Source of the DNA: CAZAYB01 sp964489215
GTDB taxonomy: Bacteria; Planctomycetota; Phycisphaerae; Sedimentisphaerales; Anaerohalosphaeraceae
DNA length: 28,310 bases
NCBI GenBank assembly: GCA_964489215.1
Contig: CAZAYB010000012.1
Coordinates: 1 to 28,310, forward strand
Direction of reading: 5' to 3'
The translations under genes were made by a program, and so were the position numbers. How positions within the stretch are numbered: the first letter of the stretch is position 1; each line of letters starts with the position of its first letter. Shown here in pieces: positions 14,668-23,481 of the stretch. The notes below the pieces were generated by a model that was given only the letters and a program-made list of their open reading frames with translations, made no database searches and had not been told where the DNA came from.

Positions 14668-16455
14668 ATGTTTTCACAAAAGTTTGTTTTTTTGATGTTG
14701 TCAGCATTATTATTTTCAGGAATTTGTGTTGCTCAGGATGAAGTTCAAGGAGATCTTGAAAGCAACTGGGAAGATTTTCTTCATTATTCAATGATCGGTC
14801 GTATTGAAATGGCCCGTGGGTATGCAGAAAATATTCTTAACAGTGATCCTGATCCGTTAAAGCTTCTTGGGTTTGTTGAGGAAAATCCTCGAGGTTATGA
14901 GCTTTTACTTCGTATGAATTCGACGAGTGAGCAGCTTGGTGAGGTTAGCGGTGCCCTTATCGATTTAATTGAAGAGGGCAGGTATATTCGCAGGACCGAC
15001 CCGTCTATCATTCGAGAGCAGATATCAAGATTAAGCAGTACTATTCGGGGCAGGATTGCTGCAGAAGAGAGATTGGCTAACGCAGGAGAGTATTCTATCC
15101 CTTTTATTGTTGAGGCTTTGCTTGGTGAGGGCAGGAAGCGTGAATATGCCAATATAGCCAATGCAATTCCGAAAATTGGGCGACATGCAATTCGTCCTTT
15201 AGCTGCTTCTTTGGAGATGGAAGATGTAGGTATTGAAAGCATTCTTATAAAGGCAATGGGTCAGACAGGTTATCCTCAGTCTCTTGCTTATCTTAAGTAT
15301 ATTGTTGAAAATAGTGATTCGGCTGAGCTTTCGGCAACTGCTGAAAGTGCTATTAAGAGTATCAGTCGCGATGCTCTGGATTTGCCGGCTTCTGAGCTTT
15401 TTTACCAGTTAGCGGAGCGTTATTACTATCATAATGAAAGTCTGGCTCCTATGGTTGGTTATGATTTTGCCAATATATGGTTCTGGGATTCAGATGAAAA
15501 AAGGTTGGTTCGTGAGCAGGTTGATCTTGCTGTTTTTAATGAACTAATGGCGATGCGGTGCTGTGAGTGGGCTCTTCGGGCAGACAGCAGTGCCGGTAAG
15601 GCTATAGGTCTTTGGATTGCATCTTTTTTTAAGGCAGAGTCTGCGGGTTTGGAACAGCCTGACTATTTTATCAGCGGTCATGCTGATGCGATGACCTATG
15701 CTGTTACAGCTGGTGCGGAATATCTTCATCAGGCTCTTGAAAGGGCGTTGAATGACGAAAATGATTATGTTGCTCTTATGGTTGTTGAGGCCTTGAGTGC
15801 CAATGCAGGTGAAAAGAGTCTGCTTTACAGGCTCGGTACTGAACAGCCTCTTGTAAAAGCTCTTGATTATAAGGACAGGTCCGTTCGTTACAGTGCAGCG
15901 ATAGCAATTGGCGGTGCTTTGCCTAATGAACAGTTTGTGGGCAGTAAGCTTATAGTTGAAAACCTTTCAAGTGCTGTCAGCAGGGATGGCTTGAGTGATC
16001 TTGGGCAGGATGCGATTGATATTTACGCCCGCAGGTCTTTGAATATTATGCTGGAGCTTGCGATAACCAAAAATAAAGTTGTTGATTTAAGGATGGCACT
16101 TGACAGTTTAGTTTCGGGTAGTCGTGACGAACGAGATTTTGTCAAAACAATGTCAGGAGCGGTTCTGGCCAGGCTTGCCAGTCCGGATGCTCAGCGAGGT
16201 GTTGCTTTGATGGGTATGGATGATGATAATACAAAGGAAGTTCGTCTTAGCGGACTTAAATCTCTTGCGATATCCGCAAAACATAACGGTAATCTGCTTA
16301 CAGAAGAACAGGTTAACAGTCTTTATGAAATGGTAAGTTCTCAGACGATTGACAGTGACCTTAGGGAATCGGCAGCAATTGCTTACGGTTCATTAAATCT
16401 TCCGAGCAGAAAGGTAAAGGATCTGATACTGGATCAGGCTGTGAAAAGCCTGTAA
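14668..16455 (+). CDS. Secreted HEAT-repeat protein
   Basis: 595 residues starting with a signal peptide (MFSQKFVFLMLSALLFSGIC, cleavage near VA-QD). GGAG lies a few bases before the ATG. Almost all the rest is alpha-helical repeats of the HEAT/PBS-lyase type, e.g. IPFIVEALLGEG, IRPLAASLE, AYLKYIVENSDSAEL and the pair DYVALMVVEALS / VRYSAAIAIGGAL. Such solenoids are protein-binding scaffolds in the periplasm; no catalytic motif is visible. The stop is 34 bases before the first ATP-synthase-associated gene and no terminator separates them, so it is probably the first gene of the same transcript. Whether it has a role with the ATP synthase is unknown. Confidence 0.85.
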   Translation: MFSQKFVFLMLSALLFSGICVAQDEVQGDLESNWEDFLHYSMIGRIEMARGYAENILNSDPDPLKLLGFVEENPRGYELLLRMNSTSEQLGEVSGALIDLIEEGRYIRRTDPSIIREQISRLSSTIRGRIAAEERLANAGEYSIPFIVEALLGEGRKREYANIANAIPKIGRHAIRPLAASLEMEDVGIESILIKAMGQTGYPQSLAYLKYIVENSDSAELSATAESAIKSISRDALDLPASELFYQLAERYYYHNESLAPMVGYDFANIWFWDSDEKRLVREQVDLAVFNELMAMRCCEWALRADSSAGKAIGLWIASFFKAESAGLEQPDYFISGHADAMTYAVTAGAEYLHQALERALNDENDYVALMVVEALSANAGEKSLLYRLGTEQPLVKALDYKDRSVRYSAAIAIGGALPNEQFVGSKLIVENLSSAVSRDGLSDLGQDAIDIYARRSLNIMLELAITKNKVVDLRMALDSLVSGSRDERDFVKTMSGAVLARLASPDAQRGVALMGMDDDNTKEVRLSGLKSLAISAKHNGNLLTEEQVNSLYEMVSSQTIDSDLRESAAIAYGSLNLPSRKVKDLILDQAVKSL

Positions 16456-16489
16456 ATCGTGATTTTGCCGGCAAGGAAAAAGATTTTAC

Positions 16490-16720
16490 ATGACAAAGAA
16501 AACCGGCAGTGATAAGTTTGAGAAAGAGCCGTATATACTGCGTTTTATGAGTATAGGTATCGAGTTTTGTCTGATAATTGGTTTTTTTGCTTTTTTGGGA
16601 CATCTTGCCGATAAGCATTTTGGTGAGGGGGGGCCGTGGTTTATGGTCGCGGGATTTTTTGTTGGTTTTATTGTGATGATATACTGGCTTATCAAGTCGA
16701 CAGAGGATATGCAGAAATAA
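16490..16720 (+). CDS. AtpZ/AtpI-like small membrane protein of the ATP synthase locus
   Basis: 76 residues with two membrane helices (about 22-40 and 48-68) joined by a short loop containing DKHFGEGGPW. This is the layout of the AtpZ/AtpI family (putative F0F1-ATPase subunit), including the Gly-rich, aromatic second helix. Family members are thought to assist c-ring assembly or carry ions, but their role is not settled. The stop TAA overlaps the ATG of the next gene (TAATG), so the two are translationally coupled. Confidence 0.8.
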   Translation: MTKKTGSDKFEKEPYILRFMSIGIEFCLIIGFFAFLGHLADKHFGEGGPWFMVAGFFVGFIVMIYWLIKSTEDMQK

Positions 16721-17037
16721 TGTTTGGATATTTTGAGGTATTTATATTTGCATTTATGATTAACGCAGTGACTTGCGGTTTTAGTCTTTTGATTATGCGT
16801 TTTGTTAAAGATTGCTGGGGTCTTGCGGGCGCAGTGGTTATGAGTATGCTTTTTAGGGTATTTATCATAAGCGGGGGTGCCGCGATAGTCCTTTGTTTTT
16901 TTGATATACCCGTAGTTGCTTTCCTTTGTATGTTATTTTGTTTTTACTTTATTGTTCTTTTAATAGAGACGTTCTCTTCTCTTGGCAAGATAAAACAGGT
17001 GGAGTTTCCAGAAGGAAGTTTGAATTTTGTTGAGTAA
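16720..17037 (+). CDS. Small membrane protein, AtpI (ATP synthase subunit I)-like
   Basis: 105 residues from an ATG overlapping the previous stop. There are four hydrophobic stretches (about 5-26, 31-48, 50-68 and 70-88) followed by a short polar tail. In length, position and topology it matches the loosely conserved subunit I proteins that precede the a-subunit gene in many atp operons; sequence identity alone would not prove this. A longer in-frame start at 16636 would overlap the previous gene and is rejected. Its end overlaps the start of atpB by about 11 bases. Confidence 0.7.
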   Translation: MFGYFEVFIFAFMINAVTCGFSLLIMRFVKDCWGLAGAVVMSMLFRVFIISGGAAIVLCFFDIPVVAFLCMLFCFYFIVLLIETFSSLGKIKQVEFPEGSLNFVE

Positions 17038-17845
17038 TTTTAACATTTTATCAGCAGTTGACCCAATATCAGAGATAGCGGCTCATGAGATGTTTGTATT
17101 CAGCGCAGGCGGTTACAAAATAGTTTTCAGCAATCATATGCTGATAATAACAGTCACGGCATTACTTTTAATGCTATTTCTGCCTTTAGCAGTTTACCGT
17201 AAGAAGCTGATTCCGACTGGTTTTGGTAATTTTATTGAGGCGATATGCGTGTTTATTCGTGAGGAAATTGCCAGGCCTTTTCTTCATGACCGAACTGACC
17301 AGTATGTCGGTTTTTTATGGACCATCTTCTTTTTCATTGTAACATTGAATCTTGTTGGGATGATACCAGTTGCCAAGTTTTATTATCTGATAACTTATCT
17401 TTTGGGCAATCCTTCTCCCAATCATCTTGAGGGTGCTCCTACAGCTAATATATATGTTACGGGAGCTCTTGCTTTTCTTGCCTTTATAATGATACATGTT
17501 TCAGGTATTCGTACGCAGGGTCTTGTTAATTATATTAGAAATTTCACCCCTCCGGTTCCGCTGGTATTAAAACCTTTGCTTTTTGTAATAGAGCTGATAA
17601 GTTCTGTTGTTAAGCCTTTTGCCCTTGCGGTTCGTCTTTTTGCGAATATTCTGGCGGGTCATATTCTCTTAAGCACGGTTATGGGTTTTATTTTTGTTTT
17701 CAAGAATTATTTTGTGGCAGGCGGTTCGATAATTTTTGCGGTAATAATGAGTCTGATGGAGGTTTTTGTGGCGTGTCTTCAGGCATATATTTTCACGTTT
17801 TTAACGGCTATATTTATCGGTTTTTCTGTAGAGCCTGAACATTAG
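17027..17845 (+). CDS. atpB: F-type ATP synthase subunit a
   Basis: 272 residues, five or more membrane helices. The conserved proton-path helix ALAVRLFANILAGHILL carries the essential arginine, and the last helices (SLMEVFVACLQAYIFTFLTA) match the family, including the Glu and Gln-Ala-Tyr. With the c ring it forms the ion channel of F0. The start is TTG at 17027 (or the next codon, TTG 17030), served by GAAGGAAG at 17011-17018, and overlaps the preceding gene. No ATG occurs before residue 22, so a TTG start is well supported though the exact codon is open. Confidence 0.95.
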   Translation: MLSNFNILSAVDPISEIAAHEMFVFSAGGYKIVFSNHMLIITVTALLLMLFLPLAVYRKKLIPTGFGNFIEAICVFIREEIARPFLHDRTDQYVGFLWTIFFFIVTLNLVGMIPVAKFYYLITYLLGNPSPNHLEGAPTANIYVTGALAFLAFIMIHVSGIRTQGLVNYIRNFTPPVPLVLKPLLFVIELISSVVKPFALAVRLFANILAGHILLSTVMGFIFVFKNYFVAGGSIIFAVIMSLMEVFVACLQAYIFTFLTAIFIGFSVEPEH

Positions 17846-17936
17846 TTTTTAAGTTTTTTGGTAATTGATTTGTAAGTTAAGGATTTTTTTAGAATTTAAC
17901 CTGGTAAAGAAATGAAACTTTTATGGAGGTTTTTCG

Positions 17937-18209
17937 ATGTGGGAATTAGCAGGAATACTTGCTGAGGCAGCTGTTTCTATAAGTGACAAGGGATTCAGCG
18001 TACTTGGCGGCGTTATCGGCGCAGGTTTGATAATTATTGGAGCAGGTCTTGGCATAGGCAAGGTTGCAAGCGGCGCGGTAGAGGCTATATCGCGTCAGCC
18101 TGAGGCGGGCGGCAGGATATTTACGGTAATGATCATAGGTGCAGCGATGATCGAAGGTGCTACGTTATTTTCTTTGATTATTTGTTTGCTGGCGGTTTAT
18201 ACAGGCTAA
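17937..18209 (+). CDS. atpE: F-type ATP synthase subunit c
   Basis: 90 residues forming a hairpin of two membrane helices around the polar loop SRQPEAGG (R53-E56), the contact with gamma and epsilon. The ion-binding carboxylate is E73 in GAAMIEGATLFSLI. At positions where Na+-dependent c subunits (Ilyobacter type) have Gln in helix 1 and Ser/Thr after the Glu, this protein has Ile40 and Gly74-Ala75, so proton coupling is expected. GGAGG sits eight bases before the ATG, the best Shine-Dalgarno in the operon, fitting the need for many c copies. A 91-base spacer separates it from atpB. Confidence 0.95.
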   Translation: MWELAGILAEAAVSISDKGFSVLGGVIGAGLIIIGAGLGIGKVASGAVEAISRQPEAGGRIFTVMIIGAAMIEGATLFSLIICLLAVYTG

Positions 18210-18222
18210 GACGGAGAAGGTA

Positions 18223-18888
18223 ATGAGTGGAATTAAAAGCCAAATTGCCTTGTTGATCTATCTTTTTTGTTTTATCAGTCCGGTTTTTTTGTATGCCCAG
18301 AGTGAAGAAAAGGCTTTGCCGGATGTTGTTACAGAAAGTATGACCGAGGGTCGGCTCCCAGAGGCAATAGCAGAAAATGAACACGATGAAGGCGGGGGCG
18401 GAGTTTTCAGCGGAACTCTTGCCGATTCGGTATGGACGATTGTATGGTTTGTGATTCTTTTGCTGGTTCTTATGAAATTTGCGTGGAAGCCGATTCTTAT
18501 GGGTCTTCAAAGCAGGGAAGAGCATATAGAAAAAGAGGTAAAGGATGCAGAGGATATACGCAAAAAGGCAGAGGATGTTTTGACTGATTATCGCAAAAAG
18601 TTAGCCAATGCAGACCAGGAAGGTCAAAAGATTATTGATAGCCGAATGAACCAGGCTAAGCGAGATGCAGAGCAGCTTACCAAAGACACCCAAAAAGAAC
18701 TTGAGAACATGCGCATCCGAGCACAGTCAGAAATTGAGCGAGCCCAGGAGCAGGCCAGGGCTGAACTTCAGGTAGAGGCTGGTCGTATGGTTGTTAGGCT
18801 TGGTGAAGAGATCCTTGGCAGGACGATAACTGCTGATGATGAGCAGAAAATGATAAATGAAGCTATTAATAAGCTTGGTGAGAAGTGA
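18223..18888 (+). CDS. atpF: F-type ATP synthase subunit b, with N-terminal signal-peptide-like extension
   Basis: 221 residues, longer than the usual ~160. The ordinary b subunit begins at about residue 63: a membrane helix (VWTIVWFVILLLVLMKFAWK), then the long charged coiled coil (EEHIEKEVKDAEDIRKKAED onward), ending in a helical domain that meets delta. Before it, residues 1-25 look like a cleavable signal peptide (hydrophobic core ending in LYA-QS), followed by an acidic, Gly-rich linker (ENEHDEGGGG). GGAGAAGG lies just before the ATG. The extension would put a short tail on the periplasmic side. A signal anchor that stays attached is an alternative. Confidence 0.93.
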   Translation: MSGIKSQIALLIYLFCFISPVFLYAQSEEKALPDVVTESMTEGRLPEAIAENEHDEGGGGVFSGTLADSVWTIVWFVILLLVLMKFAWKPILMGLQSREEHIEKEVKDAEDIRKKAEDVLTDYRKKLANADQEGQKIIDSRMNQAKRDAEQLTKDTQKELENMRIRAQSEIERAQEQARAELQVEAGRMVVRLGEEILGRTITADDEQKMINEAINKLGEK

Positions 18889-18962
18889 CAGAGAATGAAT
18901 AACTGCTTGTTTAATTATAATTCAGGACCATTTATTTGATATATTAAACTGGATTTGATCCC

Positions 18963-19514
18963 ATGGCAGAACGAGGCACACATGTATTTAGAGAGGTTTA
19001 CTGCGAGGTTCTTTTTGAACTTGCCGAGCAGATGGGTCAGGTGGACTCTGTTCTTGGCGACATGGGCAATGTTGCAGAGCTTCTTAAGATGGAGCCTGAT
19101 TTTTCAGCTATAATGAATTCTCGCACCATTAAAGGCCATGAAAAAGCAGAGATAGTTCGCAGGGTTTTTGGCGGTAAAGTTTCTGAGCTAACTTTGAATT
19201 TTCTTATAGTTTTAGCCAGGCGTGACAGAATGGGTCTTTTAACCGGAATTACGAGCAGGTACGAGACTCTTGTTGATTTTCATAAGGGCAGGGTTTTGAT
19301 TGAAGCAACGGTTGCCAGGCCTATGGATGACGAAAAGAAGTCAGATTTAATCAGGCATTTGGAGCAGTCTCTTGAAAGTGAAGTCAAGCTTACTTTGAAA
19401 GTTGACCCACGGATAATAGGCGGCATAGTTTTAAGGCGCGGTGAAGAGGTTGTTGATAATTCCATCAAGCGGTCGCTTCAAAAGGCCGTTAAAAATATTA
19501 CGGAAAAAGTATAG
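18963..19514 (+). CDS. atpH: F-type ATP synthase subunit delta
   Basis: 183 residues, typical for delta (OSCP-like), which links b to the top of the alpha3beta3 head. The N-terminal helical bundle is residues 1-110 (YCEVLFELAEQMGQ, SRTIKGHEKAEIVRRVFGG, LTLNFLIVLARRDRMGLL). The C-terminal part has VDPRIIGGIVLRRGEEVVDN, the family signature (D..liGGi.ir.g..v.D.S). The gap from atpF is 74 bases, wider than elsewhere in the operon, and the Shine-Dalgarno is weak (GGAT), so translation may be adjusted here. Confidence 0.95.
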   Translation: MAERGTHVFREVYCEVLFELAEQMGQVDSVLGDMGNVAELLKMEPDFSAIMNSRTIKGHEKAEIVRRVFGGKVSELTLNFLIVLARRDRMGLLTGITSRYETLVDFHKGRVLIEATVARPMDDEKKSDLIRHLEQSLESEVKLTLKVDPRIIGGIVLRRGEEVVDNSIKRSLQKAVKNITEKV

Positions 19515-19541
19515 CATTTTTGCGTTAAAAGATTTGAAAAT

Positions 19542-21065
19542 ATGAAATTTGATATAAATGAAATAAGTGGTCTTATCCGTCAGGAAATAGATCGTTATAA
19601 AAGTGAGGTTGACAATTCCCGTGTCGGCATAGTTCTTGATGTAGGTGACGGAATAGCCAAGATATATGGTCTTGAAAGTGCGATGGCAGGGGAAATGCTG
19701 GAGTTTGAAAACGGAGTTTTGGGAGAGGTATTCAATCTTGAGGAAGAGGCGGTAGGTGCACTTATTTACGGAGATTATCTTGATATAAAGGAATCTTCTA
19801 CTGTCAAGTCAACAGGCAAGGTTTTGACGGTTCCAGTTGGTGAGTCAGTTCTTGGCAGGGTTATAGATGGTCTTTGTATTCCTATTGACGGCCTGGGTGA
19901 TATAGAATCTGAGAATCGAAGGCTAGTAGAATATCCTGCTCCCGGCATAGCGGACAGAGAGCCTGTTAAGGAGCCGCTTCAGACAGGCATAAAGTGTGTC
20001 GATTCAATGATCCCAATCGGTCGAGGTCAAAGGCAGCTAATTATTGGTGACCGTAAAACCGGTAAGACGGCTCTTGCCCTTGATACGATTATCAATCAAA
20101 AGGACACCGGGGTTATATGCATTTACGTTGCGATTGGACAGAAGGAATCTACGGTGGCTGAAGTTGTGTCAATGCTGAAAAGCCATGAAGCGATGGATCA
20201 TTGTGTTGTTGTCTCTGCCACAGCAGCAGACAGTGCGGCACTTCAGTATATTGCACCTTATTCAGCGACGGCGATTGCAGAGTATTTTATGTATGAAAAA
20301 AACAAGGATGTGCTTATAGTTTATGATGACCTTAGTAAGCACGCGGTTTCATATAGAGAGGTAAGTCTTTTGCTTCGCAGGCCTCCCGGGCGAGAGGCTT
20401 ATCCAGGTGATATTTTTTATCTTCACAGCAGATTACTTGAGAGGAGTTCCAAGCTTTCTTCAGAGAAGGGGGGCGGTTCTATAACAGCTCTTCCGATAAT
20501 AGAAACGCTTGAGGGTCAGGTTTCTGCGTATATTCCCACGAATATAATTTCAATAACCGATGGTCAGATATATCTTCAAAGAGAGCTTTTTTTGGCAGGT
20601 ATTCGTCCTGCGGTTGATGTCGGAATAAGTGTCAGCAGGGTTGGCGGAGATGCTCAGCCAGAGGCGATGAAGCAGGTTGCTCCAAAGCTTCGTCTTGACC
20701 TGGCAGCTTATCGAGAGCTTCAGGATTTTGCCAGGCTTGGCACTGAGCTTGACCCGGCGGCTCAGAAACAGCTTGACCGCGGTAACCGGATGGTGGAAGT
20801 TCTCAAGCAGAGACAGTTTTCCCCGATGACCGTAGGAGAACAGGTTATCAGTATTCTTGCGGGTTCATCTGGTAAACTTGATGATATTGATGTTAAAAAC
20901 GTGACTCATTTTATAGATGAACTTCTGGAATGGATAAAGCTTGAGGCTCCGGATTATATTGAGCAGATTAATGAAAAGAACTGTTATGATGACAAGCTGG
21001 CAGAGGATCTTTTAGAAGCAATAGAGGCATACAAAATGGTTTATAAGTTTTCGTTTGGTGTTTGA
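19542..21065 (+). CDS. atpA: F-type ATP synthase subunit alpha
   Basis: 507 residues, full length. Walker A is GDRKTGKT (169-176), in the alpha-specific form. The signature IISITDGQIYLQ and the arginine finger in GISVSRVGGDAQ (R366), which reaches into the beta catalytic site, are present. The C-terminal helical domain begins around LRLDLAAYRELQDFARLGTE. The N-terminal delta-contact helix is normal. The gene is 27 bases after atpH and 2 bases before atpG; the Shine-Dalgarno is weak. Confidence 0.98.
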   Translation: MKFDINEISGLIRQEIDRYKSEVDNSRVGIVLDVGDGIAKIYGLESAMAGEMLEFENGVLGEVFNLEEEAVGALIYGDYLDIKESSTVKSTGKVLTVPVGESVLGRVIDGLCIPIDGLGDIESENRRLVEYPAPGIADREPVKEPLQTGIKCVDSMIPIGRGQRQLIIGDRKTGKTALALDTIINQKDTGVICIYVAIGQKESTVAEVVSMLKSHEAMDHCVVVSATAADSAALQYIAPYSATAIAEYFMYEKNKDVLIVYDDLSKHAVSYREVSLLLRRPPGREAYPGDIFYLHSRLLERSSKLSSEKGGGSITALPIIETLEGQVSAYIPTNIISITDGQIYLQRELFLAGIRPAVDVGISVSRVGGDAQPEAMKQVAPKLRLDLAAYRELQDFARLGTELDPAAQKQLDRGNRMVEVLKQRQFSPMTVGEQVISILAGSSGKLDDIDVKNVTHFIDELLEWIKLEAPDYIEQINEKNCYDDKLAEDLLEAIEAYKMVYKFSFGV

Positions 21066-21067
21066 TA

Positions 21068-21973
21068 ATGGCCAATGTAAGGCAGATACAGGACAGGCGC
21101 AAGGCAGCAGCGAATATAAGCAAGGTTACTCATACCATGGAGACGATAAGCGCGGTTCGTTATCGACAGTATTACAGGCAGTGGGAGGAAGGTATTGATT
21201 TTTATGACGCTCTTGCTCAGCTTGCCTATCTTATAGTTACCGCAGAGCATACTGTTAAACATCCACTTATGCAGGGAAGTGAATCCAGGGATCAGGCTCT
21301 GATTGTTCTTGGCAGTGACAGGGGACTTTGCGGGGGCTATAACAGCAATGTATTTCGTCTGCTTGATGTTCATCTGCGTATGTCCAAACGTTTCAATCGC
21401 AATATTAAGCTTTATGCAAAAGGAAGAAAAGTTCTTAATCATCTTGAAATACGAGGACTGGAAGTTGAGGAGGATTATTCGGATATTTCAGAAGTGCCGT
21501 CTGCTTCCCGATGCAGAGAAATTGCAGATGGTTTTATTAAAGATTATCTTGAGGGTAAAATAGGACGGCTTGGTATTGTTTATAATCGTTTTTATTCAGC
21601 TGCGTCACAGCGTGCACAGACGTTGACTATTTTGCCAATTATTGACCTTATCGACGATCTTACGACAAGGGCAACAGTTATCTGGCCGTGGGAGCTTAAT
21701 TATGAGGACTTTATGCTTTCTCCCTGTGCAGAGGAAATATTCGGGACTATAGCTCGAATGATGATTACTACGGCTATTCAGGGCTGTTTTCTTGAGTCAA
21801 CATTGAGTGAACATCTTGGCAGAGTAGTTGCTATGAGAAGTGCTACGGATAATGCTCATGAGATGATAGAGGAGCTGACGAAGGAATATAACCGTGCAAG
21901 GCAAGGTCAGATAACGATTGAAATGATGGATATAATAGGCGGTATCGATGTAGGAAAAGGACAGGGGATATAG
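21068..21973 (+). CDS. atpG: F-type ATP synthase subunit gamma
   Basis: 301 residues, the central rotor shaft. The N-terminal helix MANVRQIQDRRKAAANISKV and the C-terminal helix (MRSATDNAHEMIEELTKEYN, then RARQGQITIEMMDIIGG) form the antiparallel coiled coil and are strongly conserved. The middle carries ALIVLGSDRGLCGGYNSNV, the family's GLCG motif. I start at the ATG at 21068, two bases past the atpA stop; a TTG six bases earlier would overlap and adds only two residues. The C-terminus extends a few residues (VGKGQGI) beyond the usual IxGG end. Confidence 0.97.
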   Translation: MANVRQIQDRRKAAANISKVTHTMETISAVRYRQYYRQWEEGIDFYDALAQLAYLIVTAEHTVKHPLMQGSESRDQALIVLGSDRGLCGGYNSNVFRLLDVHLRMSKRFNRNIKLYAKGRKVLNHLEIRGLEVEEDYSDISEVPSASRCREIADGFIKDYLEGKIGRLGIVYNRFYSAASQRAQTLTILPIIDLIDDLTTRATVIWPWELNYEDFMLSPCAEEIFGTIARMMITTAIQGCFLESTLSEHLGRVVAMRSATDNAHEMIEELTKEYNRARQGQITIEMMDIIGGIDVGKGQGI

Positions 21974-22011
21974 TTAATTTTTTTAAATTTAATTGAACAG
22001 GTGACTGTATA

Positions 22012-23439
22012 ATGAATACAGGTAGAATAACACAGGTGCTGGGCAGTACTTTTGAGGCGGAGTTTATGGGAGATTCACTTCCTTCGATATACAACGCTCT
22101 TCGGGCAGTTTGTGAATATGAAGGCCAGACTCATGTGGTAGTAGGTGAGGTTCAGCAACATTTGGGCGGCGGACGTATAAGGGCTATTGCGCTTGGCAGT
22201 ACCCTTGGTTTAAGAAGGGGTGTCGAGGTAACCGATACAGGTGAGGCACTTTCTATTCCTGTTGGCAAGGAGACACTTGGCAGAGTTTTTAATCTGCTGG
22301 GGGAGCCTGTTGATGGCCGGGGTCCGGTTACAGCGGAAAAAAAATGTCCCATTCATGCTGACCCGCCAAAATTTGTTGAGCTTTCGGAATATTCCGAAAT
22401 GTTTGAAACAGGCATAAAAGTTGTAGATCTTTTGTGCCCTTTTGTTAAAGGGGGCAAGACAGGGCTTTTTGGCGGTGCGGGAGTTGGCAAGACGGTATTG
22501 ATACAGGAGCTGATAGCGAGGATTGCGACTCAGCATGGAGGTTATTCAGTTTTTGCAGGTGTCGGGGAGCGTACCAGAGAGGGTAATGATCTTTGGCTTG
22601 AGATGCAGAAGACGCAGGTTGGAGAAACCGGCAGCAGTGTTCTTGATAATACCGTGCTTGTTTTTGGTCAGATGAACGAGCCACCAGGTGCCCGGCTGAG
22701 GGTAGCTCTTAGTGCATTAACAATGTCAGAGTATCTTTGTGAGACCACAGGAAGTGAGACTTTGTTATTTATTGATAATATTTTCAGGTTTTCTCAGGCA
22801 GGTGCAGAAGTTTCCGCTTTGCTTGGTAGAATGCCGTCGGCTGTGGGGTACCAGCCTACGCTTGCCTCAGAGATGGGTCAGCTCCAGGAGAGGATTGCAT
22901 CGACAAAGAGCGGAGCAATTACTTCTGTGCAGGCGATTTACGTTCCTGCGGATGATTTGACGGACCCTGCGCCTGCTACGACCTTCAGTCATCTTGACAG
23001 TTCGGTTGTTCTTTCGCGTAAGATTACTGAGAAGGGTATTTATCCTGCGATAGACCCATTGGCAAGCAGTTCTCGTATTCTTGACCCCAATATTGTCGGT
23101 CAGGAGCATTATGATGTTTCCCAGCAGGTTCTTGAGTATCTTCAGCGTTATCATGATCTTCAGGATATAATAGCAATTCTTGGTGTTGATGAGCTCAGCA
23201 GAGACGACCAGCTTGCGGTGTCACGTGCCAGACGTCTGGAAAGATTTTTCTCTCAGCCGTTTACTGTAACAAAGCAGTTTACCGGTCTTGACGGCAAGTA
23301 TGTTCCTGCGCAACAGACTGTAGAGAGTTGTAAACAGATATGTGAAGGAAAATGGGATAATTTGCCGGAAAGTGCTTTTATGTATGTTGGCTCAGTTGAG
23401 GAGAGCGTCTCGAAGGCAGGGGCGGGGGCGGCAGAATAA
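22012..23439 (+). CDS. atpD: F-type ATP synthase subunit beta (catalytic)
   Basis: 475 residues, full length. Walker A GGAGVGKT (154-161), the catalytic glutamate in GVGERTREGNDL (E186), MNEPPGARLRVALSALTMSE and YVPADDLTDPAPATTFSHLD are all present. The C-terminal lever has DELSRDDQ in place of the usual DELSEED/DELSDED, so one acid of the epsilon-contact loop is replaced by Arg. The final residues are Ala/Gly/Glu-rich. It is 38 bases after atpG. Confidence 0.98.
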   Translation: MNTGRITQVLGSTFEAEFMGDSLPSIYNALRAVCEYEGQTHVVVGEVQQHLGGGRIRAIALGSTLGLRRGVEVTDTGEALSIPVGKETLGRVFNLLGEPVDGRGPVTAEKKCPIHADPPKFVELSEYSEMFETGIKVVDLLCPFVKGGKTGLFGGAGVGKTVLIQELIARIATQHGGYSVFAGVGERTREGNDLWLEMQKTQVGETGSSVLDNTVLVFGQMNEPPGARLRVALSALTMSEYLCETTGSETLLFIDNIFRFSQAGAEVSALLGRMPSAVGYQPTLASEMGQLQERIASTKSGAITSVQAIYVPADDLTDPAPATTFSHLDSSVVLSRKITEKGIYPAIDPLASSSRILDPNIVGQEHYDVSQQVLEYLQRYHDLQDIIAILGVDELSRDDQLAVSRARRLERFFSQPFTVTKQFTGLDGKYVPAQQTVESCKQICEGKWDNLPESAFMYVGSVEESVSKAGAGAAE

Positions 23440-23481
23440 TTTTAATATTCAGGGAGCCTGCTTTCTCAGTCAGGTTTTTTT

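Noticed and set aside
18889..18962. Internal promoter between atpF and atpH
   Set aside because: A TATAAT-like hexamer is present but I found no -35 at proper spacing.
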